A DNA stretch of 11,296 nt from Gammaproteobacteria bacterium CG22_combo_CG10-13_8_21_14_all_40_8 (GTDB taxonomy: Bacteria; Pseudomonadota; Gammaproteobacteria; Enterobacterales; GCA-002770795). Under the pieces are notes generated by a model. It saw nothing but the letters and a program-made list of their open reading frames with translations, made no database searches and had not been told where the DNA came from. The stretch is taken from NCBI GenBank assembly GCA_002770795.1, contig PCTP01000102.1:1-11296 (forward strand). Direction: 5' to 3'. Made by a program: the position numbers and the translations under genes. Positions 5,459 to 11,296 of the stretch are shown here, in pieces (within the stretch, counting starts at the first letter, position 1; the number at the start of each line of letters is the position of its first letter).

Positions 5459-5474
5459 TGGCATCATCCTTGCT
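5459..5474 (+). promoter_or_regulatory. Sigma-54 (-24/-12) promoter of glnA
   Basis: TGGCAT-N5-TTGCT fits the consensus TGGCAC-N5-TTGCA with the invariant GG and GC at correct spacing. Initiation would be at about 5485, leaving a leader of about 57 nt. With the two NtrC boxes upstream, this is a complete nitrogen-limitation promoter activated by NtrC phosphate. Confidence 0.92.
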
Positions 5475-5541
5475 AGTAGCTGTCCAAGCTTGAATATTGA
5501 TTCAGTTAATTTTTTAATTTTAAAACCCTTGAGGAAACAGC

Positions 5542-6960
5542 ATGTCAGCCAATCTTGCAGAAAATATTGTTGAAATGATTAAAGAACATGAGGTGAAGTT
5601 CATTGATCTTCGCTTTACAGATTCCAAAGGTAAGGAACAACACGTTTCTATTCCTGCTATGCGTATTGGTGTTGAAGAATTAGAAGAAGGTAAAATGTTT
5701 GATGGTTCTTCAATTGATGGTTGGAAACACATCAATGAATCAGACATGCTATTGATGCCTGATCTCGCCACTGCTTTTATCGATCCCTTCTATGAAGAAA
5801 CCACGTTGGTTTTAAGATGCGATATTCTTGAGCCTAATACCATGATGGGCTATGAAAAAGATCCTCGTTCAATTGCTAAAAAAGCGGAGGAGTATTTAAG
5901 ATCAACGGGTATTGCTGATACCGCTTATTTTGGTCCAGAGCCAGAGTTTTTCTTGTTTGATGATGTTCGTTTTAAAACCGACATGTCGGGCTCCTTTTGT
6001 AAAATTGACTCAAACGAAGCCTCTTGGAACTCAGATAAATCCTATGATGAAGGCAATAATGCCCATAGACCTCGTGTAAAAGGTGGTTATTTCCCAGTAC
6101 CTCCAGTTGACTCTTCTCAAGATATCCGTAGTGCGATGTGTTTGATTTTGGAAGATTTGGGTATTGAAACAGAAGCGCATCACCATGAAGTTGCAACGGC
6201 TAACCAGAACGAAATTGCAGCAAAATTTAATACATTGGTTAAGAAGGCTGATGAGTTACAAATCACTAAATACGTAGTCCATAATGTGGCCCACGCTTTT
6301 GGTAAAACAGCCACCTTTATGCCTAAGCCTATCGTGGGTGATAATGGAAGTGGTATGCACGTTCACCAATCTTTAGCCAAAGATGGCAAGAACCTTTTTG
6401 CGGGTAATTTATATGGTGGTTTGTCTGAAGAAGCGTTGTTCTATATTGGTGGTATCATTAAGCATGCTCGTGCATTGAATGCATTTACCAATGCTTCAAC
6501 TAATAGTTATAAGCGTTTGGTACCAGGATTTGAAGCACCCGTTATGTTGGCTTATTCCGCTCGTAACCGTTCTGCTTCAATTCGTGTTCCTTATGTGGCG
6601 AATTCAAAAGGAAGACGCATTGAAGTTCGTTTCCCTGATCCAACAGGAAATCCTTATTTGTCATTCACAGCAATGATGATGGCGGGATTGGATGGTATTC
6701 AAAATAAAATCCATCCTGGCGATGCAATGGATAAAGATTTATATGATTTGCCCCCCGAAGAGGCTAAAGATATCCCTACAGTTTGCTCTTCATTGACTCA
6801 AGCTTTGGATGCCCTTGAAAATGATAACGAGTTCTTGAAGCAAGGGGATGTCTTTACAGATGATACGATTAATGCCTATATCAAATTAAAACGTAAGGAA
6901 GTGGAGTTTTTAGATATGACCACTCACCCGGTTGAATTTGAGATGTATTACAGCCTATAA
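5542..6960 (+). CDS. glnA: Glutamine synthetase, type I (adenylylation-regulated)
   Basis: Cytoplasmic dodecameric enzyme that makes glutamine from glutamate, ammonia and ATP, the main route of ammonium assimilation. Length is 472 aa, close to the E. coli enzyme. Visible signatures are DGSSIDGW (54-61), the metal-binding GPEPEFF (131-137), HHEVATANQNEI with Glu216, the ATP-binding KPIVGDNGSGMHVHQS (262-277) and the substrate arginine block RNRSASIRVP (341-350). The adenylylation loop MDKDLYDLPPEEAK places Tyr401 as the target of the GlnE adenylyltransferase, so this is the regulated GSI-beta form. GAGGAA at 5531-5536 fixes the ATG start. Expression should rise under nitrogen limitation through the sigma-54/NtrC region upstream. 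A strong hairpin follows the stop, which separates it from the DUF4124 gene and ntrBC. Confidence 0.99.
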   Translation: MSANLAENIVEMIKEHEVKFIDLRFTDSKGKEQHVSIPAMRIGVEELEEGKMFDGSSIDGWKHINESDMLLMPDLATAFIDPFYEETTLVLRCDILEPNTMMGYEKDPRSIAKKAEEYLRSTGIADTAYFGPEPEFFLFDDVRFKTDMSGSFCKIDSNEASWNSDKSYDEGNNAHRPRVKGGYFPVPPVDSSQDIRSAMCLILEDLGIETEAHHHEVATANQNEIAAKFNTLVKKADELQITKYVVHNVAHAFGKTATFMPKPIVGDNGSGMHVHQSLAKDGKNLFAGNLYGGLSEEALFYIGGIIKHARALNAFTNASTNSYKRLVPGFEAPVMLAYSARNRSASIRVPYVANSKGRRIEVRFPDPTGNPYLSFTAMMMAGLDGIQNKIHPGDAMDKDLYDLPPEEAKDIPTVCSSLTQALDALENDNEFLKQGDVFTDDTINAYIKLKRKEVEFLDMTTHPVEFEMYYSL

Positions 6961-6999
6961 TTTTTCTTCCGAAAAGATAAGTTTTAATACCGATAAACC

Positions 7000-7033
7000 A
7001 AGCCGGAAAATTTCTTTTGAAGTTTTTCGGCTT
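7000..7033 (+). terminator. Long-stem terminator after glnA
   Basis: AAGCCGGAAAATTTC (7000-7014) pairs with GAAGTTTTTCGGCTT (7019-7033) over 15 bp with two G-U wobbles and a TTTT loop. The tail ATTTATTTAC is T-rich but interrupted, so termination may be partial and allow some read-through into the next genes. Confidence 0.75.
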
Positions 7034-7038
7034 ATTTA

Positions 7039-7068
7039 TTTACAGTAGGTAAATGACTGGTGTATAAA
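7039..7068 (+). promoter_or_regulatory. Candidate sigma-70 promoter of the DUF4124 gene
   Basis: TTTACA (7039-7044) and TATAAA (7063-7068) each match consensus at five of six positions, with an 18-nt spacer. They sit directly after the glnA terminator and 32 nt before the next ATG. Confidence 0.45.
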
Positions 7069-7100
7069 TAGTGAACTATTGATCGACAATTAGGCCAAAA

Positions 7101-7766
7101 ATGAACTGTTTTGCCAAATTATTGCAACAACTTTCCTTTAAACCTCAACAGGTTAAACGGTTTTTAACCAGTTTATTACTCCTCTCTTTAGTTTCCTGGG
7201 TAACAGAGGCTGTGGCGAGTGATGAACCACCACAACAGACTCAATCCAAACAACAGAGCCAAGATCAACCCCCCATTGTCACAAAGGATAAAAAAGCTAA
7301 ACATCCAGTAATATTATACCGTTGGGTTGATGAAGAAGGAAATGTGGTGCTGTCAGATCAATTCCATGAAGGTGCAGAAGAGATTCCTATACCAGATGTT
7401 CAACTGGTGGCCTATCCACAAACGCCAAACATAGCATTAGAGACTCCCAATGACAAAGTAAAAAATAAAGTGTCTGATGTGAATTTAGATATTGTAAGCC
7501 CTGCTGATGAGAGTTGGTTGGATAATAATAATGGAGATGCGGTGATACAAGTCAGTGTAACAGGAAGAGTCTCAGGGCAACAGCGGTTAGTCATTGAGTT
7601 GGATGGTAAAATTATCAATAATTCTGGCGAAAATCTCGTTAACATGAGGGGTATGGATCGGGGCGAACATGTGATTAAAGCCATGGTTCTTGAAGGTAAA
7701 GCTATTCAGCCGATTGTTAGCAAAACCAGTAAATTTTATGTCAGACGGCCCAGCCTAAAAAATTAG
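7101..7766 (+). CDS. DUF4124 domain-containing exported protein
   Basis: Unknown function. Genes of this family are often found between glnA and ntrB in gammaproteobacteria, including Pseudomonas. The 221-aa product starts with a signal peptide: a basic N-region to about Lys19, a hydrophobic core LTSLLLLSLVSWV, and a likely cleavage site after EAVA (residue 39). A Gln/Pro-rich linker (41-58) follows, then the DUF4124 core ILYRWVDEEGNVVLSDQ (71-87) with the typical Y-x-W-x-D-x-x-G pattern. The second half (about 127-217) reads like a beta-sandwich. It contains IVSPADESWLDNN, a repeated strand pattern and RGEHVIKAMVLEGK, resembling Ig-like or bacterial surface folds. It is probably periplasmic. 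TTAGG just before the ATG is a modest ribosome site. Flanking terminators suggest it is its own transcription unit. Any link to nitrogen metabolism is by position only. Confidence 0.9.
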   Translation: MNCFAKLLQQLSFKPQQVKRFLTSLLLLSLVSWVTEAVASDEPPQQTQSKQQSQDQPPIVTKDKKAKHPVILYRWVDEEGNVVLSDQFHEGAEEIPIPDVQLVAYPQTPNIALETPNDKVKNKVSDVNLDIVSPADESWLDNNNGDAVIQVSVTGRVSGQQRLVIELDGKIINNSGENLVNMRGMDRGEHVIKAMVLEGKAIQPIVSKTSKFYVRRPSLKN

Positions 7767-7799
7767 ACTCATGATTTTATGATGAGTTTCTGTTATTGC

Positions 7800-7834
7800 A
7801 AACAAAAATGCACCTTTTTGGTGCATTTTTGTTT
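7800..7834 (+). terminator. Perfect-stem intrinsic terminator after the DUF4124 gene
   Basis: AAACAAAAATGCACC (7800-7814) and its exact complement (7820-7834) enclose a T5 loop. The descending arm contains TTTTTGTTT, so the stem can act as a terminator in either direction. The core of the palindrome is also an NtrC-box match, described separately. Confidence 0.85.
7809..7825 (+). promoter_or_regulatory. NtrC-box-like palindrome inside the terminator, upstream of ntrB
   Basis: TGCACCTTTTTGGTGCA has both half-sites of the NtrC consensus at correct spacing. It differs from the perfect glnA site at only two of 17 positions, both in the centre. It ends 30 nt before the ntrB ATG. In E. coli, NtrC binds near the glnL promoter and represses it, so a similar autoregulatory role is plausible. 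The terminator palindrome alone could also explain the match. Confidence 0.55.
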
Positions 7835-7855
7835 AAGCTTGTTTAAACTAGCTGG

Positions 7856-8956
7856 ATGAACTCTAGTGAATCTTTTTTGTTAGATCAATTAACTGTGGCT
7901 CTGATATTATTAGATCCTCAACAATTGATCCAAAAAGTCAATATAGCAACCGAATCCATCTTAGGATTCAGTTCGCGTCAATTGATAGGAACGCCTATTA
8001 ATAAATGGATTAAGGATGCTGAATTTGTTAAAAAAAACTTATTGGACAAGTTGTTTAAAATTCAAGAAAAAAAATATCATCACAAAAACCTTTATCTTGA
8101 ACTATGTTCAGGAAAATCAATTTGTGTCGACGTTTTTATCAAACAGTTTGATAAAGATAATCAACCTTGTTTGCTGATTGAACTTTGGCCTGTTTCAGTC
8201 AATCCTCGAATTATCGTCGATGAAAAAGAACTCGATCAGCACCGACAAACCCATCAGTTATTAAGTAATCTCGCACATGAAATAAGAAACCCACTAGGAG
8301 GACTTAAGGGGGCAGCCCAGCTATTGGCCAAGCAAATTGGAGAAGAACAACAAGTTTTTACTGATCTTATCATTCGAGAAGCGAATAGAATGAACCAGTT
8401 GATAGAGCGTGTTCTGGGGCCTGGGAAAGCTGAGAACAATGTAGAATTCAATGTACACCAAGTATTGGAAGAGGTGGTCGAATTAAATTTAATGGATATC
8501 CCTCATTTTATCCAAATTAAGAAGGATTATGATCCGAGTTTGCCAAATATCCTAGGTTTGAAAAGTAGCTTATTTCAAGCTGTACTGAATTTGTTTAGAA
8601 ATTCCGTTCAGGCTTTGAGTTCTCAGGATGTTTCTGATGAGCAACGAATCATTATTCTAAGTACTCGAGCAGAGTACGGTATTGTGATTGGCGATAAATT
8701 TCATCGATTAGCCATTAAGATAGATATTATGGATAACGGCCCTGGGATCCCTGAACATCTACACAATACGCTGTTTTTGCCTATGGTGAGTGGTAAAGTT
8801 GGAGGAACTGGCTTAGGTTTGTCCTTAGCGCGAGTATTTATAGAGAAGCAGGGTGGCATTATTCAATGGGGAAGAGAAAGAGACAAAACCAGGTTTAGTA
8901 TTTACTTGCCAGTCCTATCACCAGCATTGTCACACTCTTCTCATAAGGAGGCATAA
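7856..8956 (+). CDS. ntrB: Nitrogen regulation sensor histidine kinase/phosphatase NtrB
   Basis: Cytosolic two-component kinase that phosphorylates NtrC when nitrogen is short and dephosphorylates it when PII (GlnB) signals plenty. It has 366 aa against 349 in E. coli. An N-terminal PAS domain (about 8-115, with LDPQQLIQKVN and LIGTPINKW) is followed by the H-box LAHEIRNPLGGLKGAAQLL with phospho-acceptor His141. The kinase core keeps the N-box (LFRNSVQAL, Asn249), the G1 box DNGPGIP (293-299), the F-region TLFLPMVSG (305-313) and the G2 box GGTGLGL (316-322). There are no membrane segments, as expected. The start ATG has only a weak ribosome site. ntrC follows after 5 nt, and its strong Shine-Dalgarno lies inside the end of this gene, so the two are co-transcribed. 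The short extension after VYLP-type end strands (PALSHSSHKEA) is not conserved. Confidence 0.97.
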   Translation: MNSSESFLLDQLTVALILLDPQQLIQKVNIATESILGFSSRQLIGTPINKWIKDAEFVKKNLLDKLFKIQEKKYHHKNLYLELCSGKSICVDVFIKQFDKDNQPCLLIELWPVSVNPRIIVDEKELDQHRQTHQLLSNLAHEIRNPLGGLKGAAQLLAKQIGEEQQVFTDLIIREANRMNQLIERVLGPGKAENNVEFNVHQVLEEVVELNLMDIPHFIQIKKDYDPSLPNILGLKSSLFQAVLNLFRNSVQALSSQDVSDEQRIIILSTRAEYGIVIGDKFHRLAIKIDIMDNGPGIPEHLHNTLFLPMVSGKVGGTGLGLSLARVFIEKQGGIIQWGRERDKTRFSIYLPVLSPALSHSSHKEA

Positions 8957-8961
8957 AACAG

Positions 8962-10338
8962 ATGCCAAAAACTAAAGTATTAATTATAGATGATGATGAA
9001 TCTATCCGATGGGTTCTTGAAACAGCGTTAAAACAACATGACTATCAAGTTCATTCATTAAAAAATACACTACTGGCTGAAGAAATTATTGCTAAAGAAA
9101 AACCCCAAGTCGTTCTTTGTGATATACGAATGCCTGGAGAGGATGGATTTAGCTTTACACGTCGTATAACAAAAAACTACCCTAAACTCCCCATCTTATT
9201 GATGACGGCACATGCTGATTTAGAGGCTGCCGTTAACGCTTATGATGTAGGTGTTTTTGAGTATATTCCCAAGCCTTTTGATTTAGAGGAAATTGTCTCA
9301 CTCGTCGCAAGAGCTGCAGCTAGCTCCATAGAGTCTCAAGTAGAGTCTACTTTGAATCATAATAATGATAATCCTTTGATTGGATCTTCTGTTGTTATGC
9401 AAGAGGTGTTTCGCGCCATTGGCAGACTGTCGCGCTCTGAAATCACCGTATTGATTTTAGGAGAAAGTGGGACGGGTAAAGAGTTAGTTGCTAAAGCATT
9501 ACACATGAATAGTGTTCGTAAAGATCGGGAGTTTGTCGCATTAAATATGGCAGCTATACCTAATGAGTTAATTGAATCGGAACTTTTTGGTCATGAGAAG
9601 GGGGCTTTTACAGGAGCCAATGAACGCCAAATTGGTCGATTTGAACAAGCTCATGGTGGTACTTTATTTTTAGATGAAATAGGTGATATGCCGATGTCTG
9701 CCCAAACTCGATTGTTAAGGGTTTTGGCAGAAGGGGTGTTTCATCGAGTAGGTGGCAGGCAAAGTATCCATACGGATGTCCGTATTGTTGCAGCTACCCA
9801 TAGAGATTTGCACCAAATGGTTGCTCAGCATTTATTTCGAGAAGATTTGTTATATCGATTAAATGTGGTGTCGATTAAACTACCACCACTGAGGGAGCGT
9901 TTAAAAGATATTCCGTTGTTAGCGAATCATTTTCTCTCTAAGTTGGCGAAAGAAATGGTGATGACCGCTAAACAATTAAAACCAGAACTGGTCTCTTATT
10001 TGCAGCAATATCCCTGGGCTGGCAATGTCCGGCAATTGGAAAATTTATGTCGATGGTTTACGGTAATGTCATCAGCCAATCAATTAGGTGTCGATGATTT
10101 ACCACGAGATTTTAAGCAAAATATTATGGTTGAAGCTTCTTGGCTTAAAAATTTAAAGAGTTGGTTACAACAAAACCTTGAACTTGAGAATTTTGAAACT
10201 ATACAAGGTGCACAGCAACAATTTGAAAGAACATTACTTCGTGAAGTCAGTCTCCATTTTAATGGACATAAACAAAAAACCGCTAAGTGTTTGAACTGGG
10301 GTCGCAATACCGTTTCTCGAAAACTGAAAGATCTTTGA
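8962..10338 (+). CDS. ntrC: Nitrogen regulation response regulator NtrC (sigma-54 activator)
   Basis: Enhancer-binding protein that, once phosphorylated by NtrB, drives sigma-54 RNA polymerase at nitrogen promoters such as the glnA promoter here. Length is 458 aa. The receiver domain (1-120) has the acidic pocket at Asp10-Asp12, phospho-acceptor Asp54 (CDIRMPG), Thr82 and Lys104. The AAA+ domain (about 138-370) has Walker A GESGTGKE (167-174), the sigma-54 contact loop GAFTGA (214-219), Walker B TLFLDE (234-239) and the arginine-finger region FREDLLYRLN (292-301). The C-terminal Fis-type helix-turn-helix (about 435-456, ending WGRNTVSRKLKDL) binds NtrC boxes. AAGGAGG at 8944-8950 is a strong ribosome site, set 11 nt from the ATG. 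All residues required for phosphorylation, ATPase and sigma-54 contact are present. Confidence 0.98.
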   Translation: MPKTKVLIIDDDESIRWVLETALKQHDYQVHSLKNTLLAEEIIAKEKPQVVLCDIRMPGEDGFSFTRRITKNYPKLPILLMTAHADLEAAVNAYDVGVFEYIPKPFDLEEIVSLVARAAASSIESQVESTLNHNNDNPLIGSSVVMQEVFRAIGRLSRSEITVLILGESGTGKELVAKALHMNSVRKDREFVALNMAAIPNELIESELFGHEKGAFTGANERQIGRFEQAHGGTLFLDEIGDMPMSAQTRLLRVLAEGVFHRVGGRQSIHTDVRIVAATHRDLHQMVAQHLFREDLLYRLNVVSIKLPPLRERLKDIPLLANHFLSKLAKEMVMTAKQLKPELVSYLQQYPWAGNVRQLENLCRWFTVMSSANQLGVDDLPRDFKQNIMVEASWLKNLKSWLQQNLELENFETIQGAQQQFERTLLREVSLHFNGHKQKTAKCLNWGRNTVSRKLKDL

Positions 10339-10351
10339 TGGAAATATTTTA

Positions 10352-10819
10352 ATGCTGCATATTGCTTTGTATGAACCTGAAATTCCCCCGAATACGGGTA
10401 ACATTATTCGACTCTGTGCCAACACAGGATTCAAGTTACATCTCATTAAACCTTTGGGATTTGAAATGGATGATAAAAGAATGAGGCGAGCCGGATTGGA
10501 TTACCATGAGTTTTCAAATACTCAACTCTATGATAATTATCAGGATTTTGCAGAGAAAATGCGTGGAAAAAGAATGTTTGCCTGTACTACAAAGGCACAG
10601 CAAGCGCCGAGTGACGTAGTATTCAAGGAAGATGATGTTTTACTGTTTGGGCCAGAAACTCGAGGATTACCGATGGATATCTTGCAGGGATTAGGTGAAT
10701 CGCATTGGTTAAGATTACCGATGCTTTTGCACAGCCGAAGTCTTAATTTATCCAATGCGGTTGCTGTATTTACTTATGAAGCTTGGAGACAACTAGGGTT
10801 TTCTGGGGCAAAAAAATAG
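10352..10819 (+). CDS. trmL: tRNA (cytidine/uridine-34 2'-O)-methyltransferase TrmL
   Basis: SPOUT-family enzyme (YibK) that methylates the 2'-hydroxyl of the wobble nucleotide in leucine tRNAs with AdoMet. It has 155 aa, against 157 in E. coli, and is the short one-domain form. The three SPOUT motifs are clear: motif 1 PPNTGNIIRLCANTG (12-26), motif 2 LLFGPETRGLP (97-107) and motif 3 PMLLHSRSLNLSNAVAVFTYEAW (starting at 123), which form the knotted AdoMet pocket. It starts 13 nt after ntrC with a modest GGAAA ribosome site and is probably read through from the ntrBC operon. The stop is only 2 nt from the convergent gpsA stop, and no terminator separates them. A functional link to nitrogen control is not implied. 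Confidence 0.96.
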   Translation: MLHIALYEPEIPPNTGNIIRLCANTGFKLHLIKPLGFEMDDKRMRRAGLDYHEFSNTQLYDNYQDFAEKMRGKRMFACTTKAQQAPSDVVFKEDDVLLFGPETRGLPMDILQGLGESHWLRLPMLLHSRSLNLSNAVAVFTYEAWRQLGFSGAKK

Positions 10820-10821
10820 AC

Positions 10822-11296
10822 TTATTCGCCCTCTAGCTTTAGGTCACGGGTGAGTAGTTGTTCTGCGGCTTGTTTTGGAGATAGTTTTTCGTAGAGCACT
10901 TGATAGATAACATGGACGATAGGCATGTCGATATTTAGTTTTTGACTCAGAGCATAGACTTCCTTGGTGTTTCTAACAGCTTCAACTACCTGACCAATTT
11001 GTGTTGCTGCTTCTTCAATAGAATGGCCTTTGCCTAAAGCTAAGCCAAAGCGTCTATTTCTGGATTGATTATCGGTACTGGTTAAAATGAGATCGCCAAG
11101 TCCCGCTAAACCATAAAGTGTTTCTTGCTTGGCACCAAGTGCTGTGCCTAAACGAGTGAGTTCGACTAAACCTCGAGTGATGAGTGCTGTGACAGTATTT
11201 GTGCCAAACCCCAATCCGTCTGCCATTCCAGCTCCGACAGCAATGATATTTTTAACCGCACCACCTAACTGTACGCCAATCATGTCATCTGTTCGG
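10822..11296 (-). CDS. gpsA: Glycerol-3-phosphate dehydrogenase [NAD(P)+], C-terminal part
   Basis: Cytoplasmic enzyme that reduces dihydroxyacetone phosphate to sn-glycerol 3-phosphate, the backbone for phospholipids. Only the C-terminal 157 residues are in the window. The start and the NAD-binding Rossmann domain lie beyond the right edge, so the Met at 11283 is internal (the frame reads RTDDMIGVQLGG). The substrate-binding domain contains GGAVKNIIAVGAGMADGLGFG with the conserved catalytic Lys at about 11251-11253. The family signatures TALITRGLVEL, GLAGLGDLILT and DNQSRNRRFG follow, then GQVVEAVRNTKEV and the end block MPIVHVIYQVLY. The C-terminus matches E. coli GpsA in length. It is convergent with trmL and ends 2 nt from it. 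Confidence 0.97.
   Translation of the reverse strand, partial: RTDDMIGVQLGGAVKNIIAVGAGMADGLGFGTNTVTALITRGLVELTRLGTALGAKQETLYGLAGLGDLILTSTDNQSRNRRFGLALGKGHSIEEAATQIGQVVEAVRNTKEVYALSQKLNIDMPIVHVIYQVLYEKLSPKQAAEQLLTRDLKLEGE

Larger units (their letters stand above)
5225..5541. promoter_or_regulatory. Divergent typA-glnA control region
   Basis: A gene-free stretch of 317 bp. The glnA side (5349-5474) holds two NtrC boxes and a sigma-54 promoter. On the typA side, TAGAAT (5273-5278, minus strand) is a possible -10 but lacks a convincing -35. GATAAT at 5364-5369 on the plus strand is a possible -10 for a sigma-70 glnA promoter, also without a good partner. No RNA gene is seen. Confidence 0.7.

Noticed and set aside
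10822..11283. Treating the Met at 11283 as the gpsA start
   Set aside because: The frame continues past it to the window edge with family-consistent residues, so the gene is cut by the window and is not a short version.

Overview
The window looks like chromosome from a low-GC gammaproteobacterium, roughly 40% GC by eye in the core genes. The right two thirds follow a well-known gammaproteobacterial order: typA (bipA) divergent from glnA, then a DUF4124 protein, ntrB (glnL), ntrC (glnG) and trmL, with gpsA convergent. TypA, GlnA, NtrB and NtrC align closely by recall with the E. coli proteins. Nothing seen fixes the genus; a Legionellales/Thiotrichales-like lineage is only a guess.

Positions 1-3130 are an accessory block. 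They hold a FitA-like ribbon-helix-helix antitoxin running off the left edge, a decayed IS21-type istB fragment, an AT-rich stretch with an unrecognised 141-aa ORF, and an IS200/IS605-family element that appears complete. That element has divergent tnpA (Y1 HUH transposase) and tnpB (RNA-guided RuvC nuclease family). It is clearly richer in GC than its host. Matching hairpins at both ends share an outer CCCGC arm and a CGATAGC loop. Just beyond it, at 3202-3348, is a short hydrophobic ORF (48 aa) that shares a bidirectional terminator with the convergent typA.

Positions 3404-10819 are a nitrogen-control locus. glnA has a complete nitrogen-regulated control region: a perfect 17-bp NtrC site, a weaker site exactly 31 bp upstream, and a -24/-12 sigma-54 promoter. 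NtrB and NtrC retain all recognisable key residues (His141; Asp54, GAFTGA, Walker A and B), and GlnA keeps the adenylylation tyrosine (Tyr401). The terminator between the DUF4124 gene and ntrB contains a second near-perfect NtrC box, TGCACC-N5-GGTGCA. The same palindrome could therefore end transcription as RNA and bind NtrC as DNA just upstream of ntrB.

The main observations worth follow-up are the terminator/NtrC-box overlap, the IS200/IS605 element with its predicted omega RNA and guide, the unlisted small membrane protein with an in-frame 12-bp duplication, and the orphan 141-aa ORF whose end lies in the IS boundary. No clearly new multi-gene system was found.
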